DNA of 64,000 bases, taken from assembly GCA_036186865.1 (NCBI GenBank), contig AP025049.1, forward strand, positions 27,425,007-27,489,006, read 5' to 3'. A model generated the notes under the pieces. That model saw nothing but the letters and a program-made list of their open reading frames with translations. It was not told the origin of the DNA and searched no databases. Every line of letters starts with the position of its first letter. The stretch's first letter is position 1. The translations under genes were made by a program, and so were the position numbers. This stretch comes from Eustoma russellianum (taxonomy: Eukaryota > Streptophyta > Magnoliopsida > Gentianales > Gentianaceae). This document shows, in pieces, positions 33,250 to 45,407 of the stretch.

Positions 33250-35020
33250 GATTCAGAAAACAATCTCAAAAACCAATTTAAAATATTGACAAGATGCAAA
33301 TACTCTACTTTATGTTGACAATTGTTCAAAACAGCAATTTGGACTATTTCTCCTAAGGATTCAAGAAAAATCACAGAAGTCAAATTGTAGTTCGGGCTGA
33401 ATGAAATCTACGGGGTTGTTTTAAGACAATCCCTCAATTTACTTTACAGCATATGCAATTATCAATTGTAGTAAAGTGAAAGTAAAGACACATAAACAAA
33501 GTGCTAGCAAGGGTTTGCTTTTAGAAACTTTCAATATCTCAAAATTACAACACTTTGGGTTTGGTTTGGGCACTTTCTTTCTTTTGAGCTTTGCACAGGG
33601 ATTTTCCCTTTTTGCAACGTTTAACTTTGGGCTTTTTCCTCACTTGGCTTTCTTGTGCAATTCTCTCTTGTCTTGCCTCTTACTTGTTGACAAATATTGG
33701 CTTTTCTCTCGCGTATTTCTCAATCAAGCTTAATTTTCTTTCTTTGGATGGTTTGCCTGATTGCTGTGAGACTACTCCTCACGGCCTACATGAGACATTG
33801 CCCACGGCCTTTAATTGCACAAGGTTTGTTGTATTTAGAATTTGAAAGTTCCTCGTACACAACACGGCTAAACACTATGTAGTGGGAATTCAATTCACAA
33901 TTACAACAAGTTCAAATTGTATATAGTGCAATGTAAGTTCAGAAATTGATCTAAAACAACAATTGGATAGCTCTTTAACAGTGTGGGGCTTAAACAATTC
34001 CTAACTTTCAGAATATATCTAAGTCCAGAAAGTTGTTTGAAACAATTGAAATCAACAAAAAGACAAAGCTATTAGCATTCACCAAGATTTCAAATGAGCT
34101 TTAAAAGTTGTTCTAAATCACACGGTTTTGGGCAGTTTGTTCTTTTTTTTCTTTTTCTGTTTTTGATGCAAGTGATCTAACTAATCTTAAGATAGCTAAA
34201 TGCAACTTAATTGTTTCTAAATGCAATCTATAAGGCTGATTACTATATCAACTAATGGAAAATCAGTTTTGATGCAAACTAAGCTAACTTGTTTGTTTTG
34301 TTTTTAAATGATCTATCCTACTTTGTTTTTGTTTGGTTTTTGTTTGTATGATGCAATCAGATTCTAAATTAAATGATACTAGATGCAAGGGTTGATGTTC
34401 TAACGTATGTCAATTGAACTAGGCAGCACACTTACTAGCTAAAACTACTTTGTTTTGTTCTTTGGTTTTCGGATTTATTGTGCTTAAACTAATCAACCAA
34501 CTAAAACACTTAACTATGTTGTAAACTAGTCTAACCAAGCTAAATAAGGTAGCAAATACAACGTCTAAACAGATTGCTCACAACTACTGAAAACAGAATT
34601 TAACAACTTGATTACAACTAATCTATCAACTATTCTAATTATTGTGTTCAAGTTTTCTGATTTAAGGACTTAACTAAACTAACACTTAAACTTCTAGATT
34701 AGGGTCTAATGAAGATTAACTAAGCTAGATTGAACAGGAACAATCAGTTTCACACAGTTTTGATCTAAGCTACACAATCAGATTCTAACAACACTAAGTC
34801 TAGTCTAAGTTCTTTTTGTGGGGGGGGGGGGTTTCGGTTTTGCCTACTTAACTAAGTTACCAAACTATAGTATACTATCTAACAAGCACTTTAAAACATA
34901 AACTAACTATCTAAATAAACAGCAACTAAACGCAAATGAAATCAGTTCAACATACGGTTTGGGCAGCAACAATCATATGCTAGTTTAAACAATGTAATCA
35001 TGAATAGAAGACTAACCAAT
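33250..35020 (-). other. A2 leader
   Basis: About 1.77 kb without a supported gene, homologous to the E1, A3 and N1 leaders. A run of 12 G at 34820-34831 is absent from the other copies, which have three Gs there; it is either slippage or an assembly error. Confidence 0.72.
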
Positions 35021-35032
35021 GCTCTGATACCA
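35021..35032 (-). other. A2 primer binding site, tRNA-iMet
   Basis: TGGTATCAGAGC on the minus strand, two bases from the LTR. Confidence 0.93.
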
Positions 35033-35034
35033 AT

Positions 35035-36230
35035 TGATGAGCCAAACAAAGGCTAGATAAACGTTCCAAGGACTTTGTCTCCTACTCCAAACTGATTTGA
35101 ACCACAGCTATGGCAAAGAACATCACAATGACACCCCTTGAACTGTAACCGTTTGTTCTTGGCTCAATTTATACCAACACCTCTTCCTCTTTGGTATTCC
35201 AACACATCTAAAACCTCATTGAGACCCTAAGATGCTGTAAACCAAAAATGAAGTGAATACTAACAAGTTCTAGGCTATGAACTTGGAAGAAAACCGTTAA
35301 GTGGTCTTAAACTTCAACTTGAAATGTTGATAACTCCTCAAGGGAAATTCTGGTTGAAATGTGTATGAAAATTGTTGTGTTTTCCATTCAGGTTCTAAAC
35401 CTACTTATAACAAACGAAAATGATGAAAAGTACAAGTTTTAATGTACAAAGTACTAGACTAAAATGACATGCTTGCTTTGAAACTTGTTTGAGCAATTTG
35501 GTTCCAAGAATTCAGGTTGTCTTTTACGTGCTCCCCATGCTTGTCTCTAGCTTTCTTTCTTCATCAATTTGATTGGATAATGTAGTGAGCAGCTTGGTTG
35601 AAATCCCCTTTTGATTGGTTGTAGTTTAGGCTTTGAATATTCAAACCAATCAGCCATGAACCAGCCTATTTCTCCTTTGAATTTGATTGGATCAAATGTT
35701 GAGCAGCTTGCATTCTTGTTCTAACTTGATTGTGATTGGTTTAAGCATTTGCAAGACTTCTTCCTATTGGTTAAAGCTTTGAGCAGCTTGTATCTTCCTT
35801 GTTTGCGTGAGTAGAAATCAGATTTTTGACATGGTTGCTTGTCACCACCTTGCTTGTAAGCTACTTGCATTTCACCTCTTTGTTTGGACAAAAATTCAGG
35901 TTCGAACTGCATCTTCAAGCTATGTACGTGTACCTGAAAGACAAGGCAATAATACAACACAAACTATCCTAAAATTTAACTAACCAACAATATTAAAAAG
36001 AACATCTAAAGATATGTACAACATGCTTTTGATACAACTAGATCATAGCTTGTATCATATAAACCCAATGGACATCATCTTTGCTTGGTTCATCCTCTTC
36101 ATGCCTATAAAGAAATGATTCAACACAATGTAATAACTTCTTAGCCATACTCCTTGTTATGGGACCTGTGTGGGGCATTGAGGTTTCTTCGTCAGTGTTT
36201 GTATCCACAAAGTTAGGCTGTAGCTCATCA
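35035..36230 (-). repeat. A2 5' LTR
   Basis: 1196 bp. TTATAAGTAG lies at 35401-35410 on the minus strand, preceded by the CCAAT modules. The head (36040-36230) repeats the tail codons but is not joined to A2 pol. By chance its tail follows D's RT frame at 36231, giving a fused ORF (36157-36423) that is not a real gene. Confidence 0.92.
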
Positions 36231-36999
36231 GGTCGGCATATAGTTGTTCCTTTTGCAACGTTTCAAACACAGTTCTCAAATGGATAAGGTGTTCACTAAT
36301 GGATTTGGAGTAGATAAGGATGTCATCAAAGTATACTACCACAAATTTCCCAATGAATTTCCTCAAGACCTCATTCATCAACCTCATAAAGGTGCTAGGG
36401 GCGTTAGTTAGGCCAACGGGCATGACTAACTACTCGTATAATCCAAACTTAGTCTTGAAGGCTGTTTTCCATTCATCTCCTTCCCAAATTCTTACTTGGA
36501 AGTATCCTTGCTTAAGATCTACTTTGGTAAAGTATCTAGACCCATGTAACATGTCCAACATATCATCCAACCTAGGAATAGGGTATCTATACTTCACAGT
36601 AATCTTATTGATTGCTCTACAATCGGTGCACATCCTCCAAGTTCCATCTTTCTTAGGGACAACTATCACAGGTACGGCACAAGGGCTCATACTTTCTCTC
36701 ACCTTACCTTGGTCTAAGAGTTCCTCAACTTGTCTTTGGATCTCCTTAGTTTCCTCTGGATTGGCTCTATAAGCAGGCCTATTAGGTAGGACAACTCCTG
36801 GAATGAAATCTATTTGATGCTCAATGCCTCTTAGAGGTGGTAAACCTTTGGGATCTCCTTCAGGGAACAAATTTGAAAACTCTTGCAGTAGGGAGATGAC
36901 TTCACTAGGCAAAGTAGAGGGTAAATCAGATGAAGAAAGTAAAGTTTCTTTGTAAAGTAAGATGTACACGGTTTTATTAGAATTGATTGAGTGGAACAC
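36231..36999 (-). pseudogene. pol: D RT palm, broken by a stop
   Basis: The frame reads from FHSINSNKTVYIL through [27 protein letters not shown] and KTKFGLYE, then a TAG at 36430-36432 where relatives have tryptophan, then [14 protein letters not shown] (Val for the usual Phe), [10 protein letters not shown] and [10 protein letters not shown]2 interrupts the next codons. The catalytic YFDD is intact, but the stop and the F-to-V change in MPFGL mark a dead copy. Confidence 0.9.
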
Positions 37000-37002
37000 C
37001 TC

Positions 37003-38465
37003 ACTTGTGACGCAAAGAAAGCACTCTTCTTCTTATCCTTTTCCTCAGAAATGACAAGTTCTTTTCCCTTTGATTCAGCTTTGTCAGAACGAATGTTTTT
37101 AAGGAAGACTCTTTCCAATTCTTTTTCCTTTGGATCATTCCGACTTTTGGTCATTCTCTTTTGATCCTCAAACACCTTCTGTGGGGGTAGTGCGTGCAGC
37201 TTAAACAGTTTGTTTCGGTGCCTAAAGGAATATCTATTTAAGTAGCCATCATATGTTACTTTGTTATCATATTGCCATGACCTACCTAACAAGATATGAC
37301 TTGAATGCATAGGTGCTACATCACATAAGACCTCATCAGAATACCCACCAATTGATAAAGGAATCAAGGCTTGTTTATTAACCTTAACTTCGCCACAATC
37401 ATTAAGCCAAGTGAGTCTATAAGGATGTGGGTGATTGATTAAGGGTAAATCAAGTTTCCTAACAATTTCAATGCTTGCAACGTTTGTACATGAACCAGAA
37501 TCAATGATGAGTGTACACACTTTGCCTCTAACCATGCAATGAATGTGAAAAATGTTTTCTCTTTGCAAATCTTGTTCTTCCATTTTGACTTGAACATTTA
37601 AAGCACGTCTTACAACTAAGAACTCTTTATTTTCACATTCATTACTCTCATCAACTGTTTCTTCCTCTTCCTCACATGTTTTCTCAACTTCTTCATTCTC
37701 CTCCAATTCGTCCTCAGAATAGTACTCATTAGACTCCTCAATGAACATGATGCGTTTAGGGTTGGGGCATTGATTTGCAAAATGTCCTTTACCTAAGCAT
37801 TTAAAACATTGAATATCACGGAATCTAGTGTTAGAAGTAGTACCTTCCACCTTTGCTTTGCCTTTGTCCACGATTGGAGAGTTGCTTGTTGTGGGACGTT
37901 TTGGGAAGCTTTGTGGAGCCTTCCCTTGAAATCCACGGCCTTGACTCTGTGGAGATCTGAAACTTGTCCTAGGCTGTACCTTGGAAAAGTTTGAAGGATT
38001 AGGCCGAAAAGAAGGGATAGAGGTGCGCACCTTAAGTTGCCTTTCCACTTTCTCAGCAGTGTGAACCATAGAAGCCAAATCTGAGTAGGGTGTGAGTTCC
38101 ACTTTGAATGCAATTTCTTTGTTAAGGCCAGCTAAGAACCTTGCCATCGTGGCCTCCTTAGCTTCTTCTATGTTTGTCCTTGTAAGCAAATGTTCTAACT
38201 CTTTATAATATTCATCAACAGTTTTGTTACCTTGAGAGAGTTGTTGCAGCTTTTGGTAGGCACTTCTTTCATAGGACTGTGATATGAACCTCTTCCTCAT
38301 TTCTTGCTTGAGTTCTGCCCATGTGACAATAGGAGGTTGTCTAGCGCGTCTTCTTGCATTTTGTAGATGTTCCCACCAAAGTAAAGCATAATCTACAAAC
38401 TCAAAACTAGCATACCGAACTTTGGCCAACTCAGAATAATTAGTACAAGAATACATATGATCTAC
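37003..38465 (-). pseudogene. gag: D Gag capsid core, zinc knuckle and protease
   Basis: The frame between two single-base indels (one extra base near 38465, one missing near 37003). It holds VDHMYSCTNYSELAKVRY, FVDYALLWWEHLQ, MARFLAGLNKEIAF, the zinc knuckle CFKCLGKGHFANQC, the protease IIDSGSCTNVAS and LLGRSWQY (relatives have LLGRPWQF), then FFASQ. It is family A-like in wording throughout, though D's LTR is X type. Confidence 0.88.
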
Positions 38466-38973
38466 CTTTAAGTTCCCATTGCAAGTATGCTTCAGCGTCA
38501 CTTTTCCCTTGGAAGGGAGGTATATTCAATTTAGTTGTAATAAACTCCTCTTCATGGGGTTCATTTCTTTTAAACCCGTTGTTATAATACCTCTCTTCCT
38601 GATAACAGTCATTATAATCAGAGGGATCATCAAATCTATCCTCAAATGAAATGTTCCTACGACCACCATTTAGACCACGACTCCTACCACGTCCTCTGTG
38701 AGACATGTTTCCACGTTGTTCAGTCCAAGATTCACCACCAAAAGATGTTCCTTCATTAAAAGGTACACTTGGAGGTTCTCTTCGAACTTGACTAGCACTT
38801 TCTCCCTTGGGAGCTCGAGAATTATTTTTAAGATCTTCAATTTCACTTTTCATGTGGCCAAAAGCGTGAATCATGCTAGCAATAGTTTGTTGCAATGTTT
38901 CAAGTGTGACAGGACCTTGGGGTATGCTGGGGGTAGAAGGGGGTGAATTTTCTCTTTCTTGTGAAGTAACCAT
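38466..38973 (-). pseudogene. gag: D Gag N-terminal part
   Basis: The start is taken at ATG 38973 (MVTSQEREN), in the place where A2 begins with MGPQQKDN; an ORF extending further upstream is leader. It has the helix TLETLQQTIASMIHAFGHM, an RG-rich stretch (HRGRGRSRG, GGRRNISFEDRF) and ITTKLNIPPFQGKSDAEAYLQWE, then runs into the frameshift near 38465. Confidence 0.87.
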
Positions 38974-39127
38974 GATTGAAAGCAAGTAAAGAAGTCCAAC
39001 CAAAAAGTTGACAAGATATTTACTTCTACTTTAAGTTGACAATTGAATAAACAACAATCTTGGACTATCTAAGATTCAAAGACGGATAGAAGTCAAGTGA
39101 TGTTTAGGCCGGATCAAGAAAACTAAG
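38974..39127 (-). other. D leader remnant
   Basis: About 150 bp before gag, continued for about 12 bp at 40458-40469 beyond S2. The closest relative in the window is the end of the N1 leader (13880-14070). The remaining 1.5 kb of leader and the primer site are missing at the joint with X LTR sequence near 40470. Confidence 0.7.
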
Positions 39128-40457
39128 TGATGAGCCAAATGGGGGCTGGAAACGTTTGCCAAGGATGTTGTCTCCTACTCCAAACTGATTTGAACACAAG
39201 CTATGTCAAAGAACACCTCAAAGACACCCTTTGATCTTTAACCGTTGTTCTTGGCTCAATCTATGCCAACACCTCTTCCTCTTTGGCATTCCAACACATC
39301 TAAAACCTCCAAGAGACCCTAAGATGCTGTAATCCAAATGATGAAGTAAATACAAACAAGTTCTAGGCTGGAACTTGCAAGAAAACCGTTTGGTGGTTTC
39401 AAACCTCAACTAAGAAATAGTTGTGAAATCCTTAAGGAAATCTGATTGTTTTTTTTGTATTTGATAAGTGTTGTTCTTTACATTCAGCTTCTAAAATACT
39501 TATAACCAACGAAAATACATAAGGTACAAAGTCTAAAATACAAAGTACAAGCCTATGATTAGCATGCTTTCTTTTGGAACAAGTTGGAGCAACTTTCGGT
39601 TGACAAGAAGCTGGTTGCTTCTCCTTCTTTCTTTGCTTGTTTTCCAGCCATAATCTGATTGGTTTAAAGATTGAGCTGCTTGGTTGAGTCTTGGCTTTGA
39701 TTGGTTGTAAGTTGTGGCTTGAATTTTCAACCAATTTTCCTTAATTCATACGGTTCTTGCTTGCTTGAATTCACCCAAGATTCTGATTGGTTCTTGGAGT
39801 GTGCAGCTTGGATAAAACTCAGCCTTGATTGGTCTTTACCTAGGTGTTGAATATTCAAACAAAATATCTAAGGAACCAGCCGAAAATCTCATGGATTTTG
39901 ATTGGATCAAAGATTGAGCAGCTTGCATTCTTCTCCTAACTTGATTGTGATTGGTTAAGTCATTTGCAAGACTTCTTTCTATTGGTTGAAGATGTGATCA
40001 GCTTGCTTCCTCTTTGTTTCACCCTTTTAACGTGTGGAAGAAGTCAGATTTTGACATGGTGCTTGTCACCACCTTGCTTGCAAGCCACTTGAACTTCACT
40101 TCTTTGTTTGTACAAAAATTCAGGTTTGAGTTTGTATCTTCAAGCTAAACGTGTACCTGAAAGGTTAGGGCAAGAATACAACACAACTATCCTAAAACAA
40201 AGTTAACAAACTAAGAATATTAAAAAGAACATATAAAGATATGTACAACATGCATTTGATACAACTAGATCATAGCTTGTATCATATAAACCCAATGGAT
40301 GTCATCTTTGCTTGGCTCATCCTCTTCATGCCTGTAAAGGAATGATTCAACACAATATAATAATTTCTTAGCCATACTCCTTGTTATGGGACCATTGTGG
40401 GGCAATGAGGTGTCATCGTCAGTGTTTGCATCTACAAGGTTAGGCTGTAGCTCATCA
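39128..40457 (-). repeat. S2: solo family A LTR in the D leader
   Basis: A 1330-bp LTR, longer than other family A LTRs, with perfect duplication CTAAG (39123-39127, 40458-40462) and no internal region. Its head encodes the tail ([24 protein letters not shown]). It has several CCAAT boxes following AGCTGC-type words on the minus strand. It is diverged from the other LTRs, so a distinct subfamily is likely. Confidence 0.88.
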
Positions 40458-40469
40458 CTAAGGGTTTGT

Positions 40470-41260
40470 CCAGTTTTGAGCAGTTTTCTGTTTTGAATAA
40501 TAACATAACCTTCCCGTCCGAATTAGCTCTTCCACTTCAAATAAGAATTGTAGATCCTTTTCTGTAGATGTGTTTAGACACCAGAATGACGTCGTTTGGA
40601 TCTAGGATAAGTGAGTTATGCCCGTTTGAAGTTGACCTGCTTGCAGATGTGGACCTTTGGAAGCAGGTGACTAAGCAGCCAGCTTGTTGCAACGATTGTG
40701 TAGCTTGATACAGGACTGTTTCGGGAAAGTGCTGAACATAAAACTTGTAGCTTATTCTCTTAGCTTTCACCTCCAACTTGAATCACGTCAATTGGAGTTG
40801 TGGTTGATGAGTTATGGCTGAAATACTAAGAAGGTGTCATCCTGTCAGCTTGCCTTTCAACTCAACTTGGTGTTTGAACGTTTGGCCTTTGTTCAATCAT
40901 TCTTCCTTGACCTAAAAACAACTCAAACACACACCAAACAACATATCCAACATACTAGGACATGTCTTGGTTAGTTTACAACAATTTATAAAGGAAAGGA
41001 AGCTAAGCACTCAACAATATGAACAATACACACAAGACTAACTAACATATTACAACATGATTCAAAAATTAAGTTAAAGCTTGTAGCAAATGGATCCAAT
41101 GTAGGCTATCTTGACTTGGTTCATCCTCAACATGCTTGTAAAGGAAGGTTCCAACTTCATGCATCAATTTATTGGCCATGCTTCTTGTTATAGGGCTTTG
41201 TCTTGCATTGGCGTACCTCCCACGGCGGTTGGTTCTTCTTGGCTTGGCTGGGGCTCATCA
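40470..41260 (-). repeat. D 5' LTR (X type), missing its 3' part
   Basis: The minus strand starts TGATGAGCCCCAGCC at 41260 and encodes a DEPQPSQEEP tail; a lost base breaks it before GPITRS. T5AG|GTC occurs near 40914, about 350 bp in. The sequence continues to about 40470 and then jumps to D leader, so R, U5 and primer site are absent. The middle part (40470-40970) has no counterpart in copy 1 within this window. Confidence 0.72.
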
Positions 41261-41743
41261 CTCGGTGACTCCTATGGGTACTACCTCTTTTCCCTTGCTC
41301 TCTTGTTTTTTGTTCTCACTTTTCATGCATTCCACGAATTTTCTCTCAGTTTCTTTTTCCTTAGGATCGACCCTAGACTTAGACATGCATTGGTGATCCT
41401 CGTGGACTTTGTGTGGTGGAAGTGCATGCAATTTGTAAAGTTTGCCATTCAACTTGAAAGAGTAACGATTCAAATATCCATCATATGTCACATGTCGATC
41501 GAATTGCCATGGCCTACCAAGTAAGGTATGACTAGCATGCATTGGTGCAACATCACATAAAACATCATCTTTGTAACTACCAATGCTAAGAGAAATAAAA
41601 ACTTGTTTACTTACGCTAACTTCACCGCAATCATTTAACCATGCAAGTTTGTAAGGATGCGGATGATTAGTCATAGGCAAATTTAGTTTTCTTACCAATT
41701 CGATGCTAGCCACATTCGCACAAGAACCTAAATCACTGATCAT
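41261..41743 (-). pseudogene. Protease-region fragment of a family C-like element (copy 2)
   Basis: The same fragment as 124-606 with about 1.4 percent difference, from the degraded [12 protein letters not shown] to KEVVPIGVTE. It is bounded by the end of the C LTR and the start of the X LTR at the same bases as copy 1. The likely origin is an old family C element hit by a C insertion on one side and by D on the other. Confidence 0.8.
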
Positions 41744-42997
41744 TGATGCGTGCAAGTCGTAGGTTCCAACAATTCCACCTTCCAAACGTCCTTCACAAAG
41801 GGTTCGGCACAAGGAAGAAGACTTCCCCTTGCTTCTTTAGTGATAAAAACGAGTGGATCAAATGAGAAGACCAACACTTCAAGGTGGTCGTTGATCAAGC
41901 AAACAAATATGGCCCTCCTGGACGGCACCTTTTAGCAATGGCAACACCTTCAAAATGCTCAACTTTGAAGGATCTTAACTTAGGTTTTTAATGCAAAACC
42001 AAGAAAACAAAGTCTCACACAAAGTGAAGAAAATATATAGAATTGTTATTCATCAAAGTTGTTGTACAAATCGGCCAAAGGTGGGCTATTTATAGATGCC
42101 TAAAGACACTTTAAATAACCAGATATTATCTAAAAGAAATAGCTAGAAAACATTTGAATTGAACTTTAATTTGCTAATTGTTTGAATTCAAAAAATAACT
42201 AGAAAATCCTAGCTAAAAATCAGTTGAGTGCCGTGTATTTGGTCATCAATTGAGGCCTTGGAGAGCTGATTTGATGAGTAAGATGGGGTTGAACTTGAAT
42301 TCAAAAGTTGGGTGAAGTTTGAATTTAAGTTGAGTTTGAATTTGAGTGCACCTTGAATTTGATTTTTGTCTATCCTCATCCTTCATTCCAGCAGTGTCTT
42401 TGATGGTGAATGGAGATTAAAAAACCTGATTTGATGATGATAAGCTGGCTGGAATTGAATTCAAATGATGGTTGAAGTTTGAATTCAAATTGAGTTCGAA
42501 TTTGAATTTAAACTTAGATTCAATTTGAATTGGAATCTATCCTTCCTTTATCCTTCAAAATGGCGTGTACCTAGCTGGATATGCTGGCCGAAATCCTCTG
42601 GTAATTTAAGTCTCCAATTGGTTGAGATTTGAACTCAAATTAGGGTTGAATTTAAATTCAAGTTTAACTTCAATTTTGATCTTCATTTTCTCTTCAACCT
42701 TGGCCCCCCTTTTGCTCCTTGGAGATGATTTTGAGTTCAATTTTGAAAAGAGGAATCTATCTTGGACACATTTGAATTTGTCTTTGTGGAGACAAACATT
42801 CTCTTCAAGACAACATTCCTTTTGTCTCCCATTTTGCAATACACGGCTACATTCCTCATTTTTGGGCCTCCATTTTATTTGGACCTCCCATCTAACTAAT
42901 TTACCTGAAAATCAAACAAGGATCACATGAAAACAAGACAAACTTTAAAAATGAAGACACACGTGTGCACACTCTCAAAGGGCTTAAAGGGTGGGTT
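41744..42997 (-). repeat. Family C LTR, main part
   Basis: This continues the LTR head at 57380-57536, split by A3 with duplication GGGTT; the full LTR would be about 1.41 kb. The minus strand has TTTTCAG|GTAA near 42906, two or three imperfect 160-170 bp repeats rich in GAATTCAAA words (from 42266 and 42426), the TATA box CTATAAATAGCCC (42083-42095) and a terminus GCATCA at 41744. Confidence 0.75.
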
Positions 42998-44187
42998 TGA
43001 TGAGCCAAACGAAGGCTAGATAAACATTGTAAGGACCTTGTCTCCTACTCCAAACTGATTTGAACCACAGCTATGGCAAAGAACATCACAATGACACCCC
43101 TTGAACTGTAACCGTTTGTTCTTGGCTCATTTTATACCAACACCTCTTCCTCTTTGGTATTCCAACACATCTAAAACCTTATTGAGACCCTAAGATGCTG
43201 TAAACCAAAAATGAAGTGAATACTAACAAGTTCTAGGCTATGAACTTGGAAGAAAACCGTAAGTGGTCTTAAACTTCAACTAGACAAGTTGAGAATTCCT
43301 TAAAGGAAGTTTTGATTGAAATGTATTTATGAATTGTTGTCCTTTACATTCTGATTCCTATGCTATTTATACAAAACGAAAATTACAAGAGTACAAGGTT
43401 TAAAGTACAAAGTACAAGACTAAATGACATGCTTGCTTTTTGAACAACTTTTGTTCCAAGAATTCTGGTTGCTTGCCGTGCATTCTTTGCTTGTTTCAAC
43501 CATATTTCTAGATCAATTTTGATTGGATACTACTTTGAGCAACTTGGTTTGCAATGCCTTTGATTGGTTGCAAGTTGGTCTTTGAATTTTCAACCCTTCC
43601 TTTGCGTGAGTTAGGCCTCAACAATCTCAATTTGATTGGTTCATTTGTTGTGCAGCTTGCTTGCTTGTCTCTTTGCTTGTTTTTGATTGGTTTGAAGATT
43701 TGCAAGACTTCTTCCAATTGGTTCATGAAATGAGCAGCTTGTCCATCCATTCCAACGTGAAGAGCAATTCTTGAATTTGACATGAGTGCTTGTCACCACC
43801 TTGCTTGTAAGCTACTTGCTTATCACCTCCTTGCTTGAACAAAAATTCAGGTTCTAATTGCATTTTCAAGCTAAGTACGTGTACCAGAAAGACAAGGCAA
43901 TAATACAACACAAACTATCCAAAAACATGGTTAACCAACCAACAATATTAAAAAGAACAACTAAAGATATGTACAACATGCTTTTGATACAACTAGATCA
44001 AAGCTTGTATCATATAAACCCAATGGACATCATCTTTGCTTGGTTCATCCTCTTCATGCCTATAAAGAAATGATTCAACACAATGTAACAACTTCTTAGC
44101 CATACTCCTTGTTATGGGACCTGTGCGGGGCAGTGAGGTGTCATCATCAGTGTTTGTATCCACAAGGTTAGGCTTTATAGCTCATCA
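42998..44187 (-). repeat. A3 3' LTR
   Basis: 1190 bp with the A-type head, but TTTATAGCTCATCA in place of TGTAGCTCATCA, which puts a stop three codons into the tail. It joins gag sequence directly, without a polypurine tract. Confidence 0.87.
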
Positions 44188-44249
44188 GGGGATGGGACAG
44201 GAGTAGATGGGGACGGGGATGGTGCATTATCTTTCTGTTGGGGACCCAT
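44188..44249 (-). pseudogene. gag: A3 gag stub
   Basis: The start ATG (44247-44249) and about 20 codons (MGPQQKDNAPSP...) nearly identical to A2 gag, fused to the LTR head as PSPDEL and a stop. It is a remnant only. Confidence 0.85.
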
Positions 44250-45402
44250 GATTCAAAAGACAATCTCAAAAACCAATTTAAAATATTGACAAGATGCAAA
44301 TACTCTACTTTATGTTGACAATTGTTCAAAACAGCAATTTGGACTATTTCTCCTAAAGATTCAAGAAAATCACAGAAGTCAAATTGTTGTTCGGGCTGAA
44401 TGAAATCTACGGGGTTGTTTAAGACAATCCCTCAATTACTTTAAAGCATATGCAATTATCAATTGTAGTAAAGTGAAAGTAAAGACACACAAACAAAGTG
44501 CTAGCAAGGGTTTGCTTTAGAAACTTTCAATATTTCAAAACTACAACACTTTGGGTTCGGTTTGGGCACTTTCTTTCTTTTGAGTTTGGGGTAAGTTCCC
44601 TTTTGCAAGGTTCACTTTGGGCGTTTCTTCACTTGTCTTTCTTGTGCAATTCTTTCTTGTCTTGTCTCTTACTTGTTGACAAACATTGGCTTTTCTCTCG
44701 TGTATTTCTCAATCAAGCTTAATGTTCTTTCTTTGGGGGGGTTTGCTTGATTGTTGTGAGACTACTCCTCACGGCCTACATGAGACATTGCTCACGGCCT
44801 TTAATTGCACAAGGTTTGTTGTATTTGGAATTTGAAAGTTCCTCGTACACAACACGGCTAAACACTATGTAGTGAGAATTCAATTCACAATTACAAGTTC
44901 AAATTGTATATAGTGCAATGTAAGTTCAGAAATTGATCTAAAACAACAATTGGATAGCTCTTTAACAGTGTGGGGCTTAAACAATTCCTAACTTTCAGAA
45001 TGTATCTAAGTCCAACAAGTTATTTGAAACAATTGAAATCAACAAAAAGATAAAGCTATTAGCATACACCAAGATTTCAAATGAGCTTTAAAAGGTTGTT
45101 CTAAACCACACGGTTTTTGGGCAGTTTGTCTTCTCTTTTTTTTCTTTTTTTTGTTTTTGATGCAAATGATATAACTAATCTTAAGATGGCTAAATGTAAC
45201 TTATTTGTTTCTAAATGCAATTTATAAAGGCTGATTACTAACAACTAATGGAAATCAGTTTTTGATGCAAAGTAAGCTAACTTGTTTTGTTCTGTTTTTA
45301 AGTGATCTATCCTACTTTGCTTTTGTTTGGTTTTTGTTTGTACGATGCAATCAGATTCTAAACTAAATGATACTAGATGCAAGGGTTTATATCCTACTTA
45401 CC
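44250..45402 (-). other. A3 leader, gag-proximal part
   Basis: Leader very similar to A2 (33250-34400), without a gene. It ends at the B2 insertion (AAACG, 45403-45407) and continues at 54339. Confidence 0.75.
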
Positions 45403-45407
45403 AAACG

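Larger units (their letters stand above)
19632..36230 (-). mobile_element. A2: family A element carrying B1
   Basis: LTRs of 1195 bp (19632-20826) and 1196 bp (35035-36230) bound a minus-strand element. Without B1 it is about 8.9 kb. By eye the LTRs differ at about 11 sites. Gag and protease are open as one 606-codon frame; defects are a 1-base deletion near 31465, a TGA at 30548-30550, and the B1 insertion in integrase. Flanks AGGAT and GGTCG do not match, unusual for the young elements here. Confidence 0.92.
10248..41260 (-). mobile_element. D: old Ty3/gypsy element split by four insertions
   Basis: Collinear pieces of one minus-strand element remain at 10248-10879, 16801-18396, 19595-19631, 36231-39127 and 40458-41260. 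They are separated by N1, S1, A2 (with B1) and S2. Joining the pieces in order gives X LTR head, leader end, gag, protease, RT, RNase H, integrase, polypurine tract and X LTR head. The 5' LTR lacks its R/U5 end and primer site, lost at a joint near 40470. No reliable target duplication is visible. Several frameshifts and one stop make it a dead copy. Confidence 0.85.

Noticed and set aside
36157..36423. ORF joining D RT with the LTR tail
   Set aside because: The joint is the edge of the inserted A2 5' LTR; the fusion is an accident of nesting.
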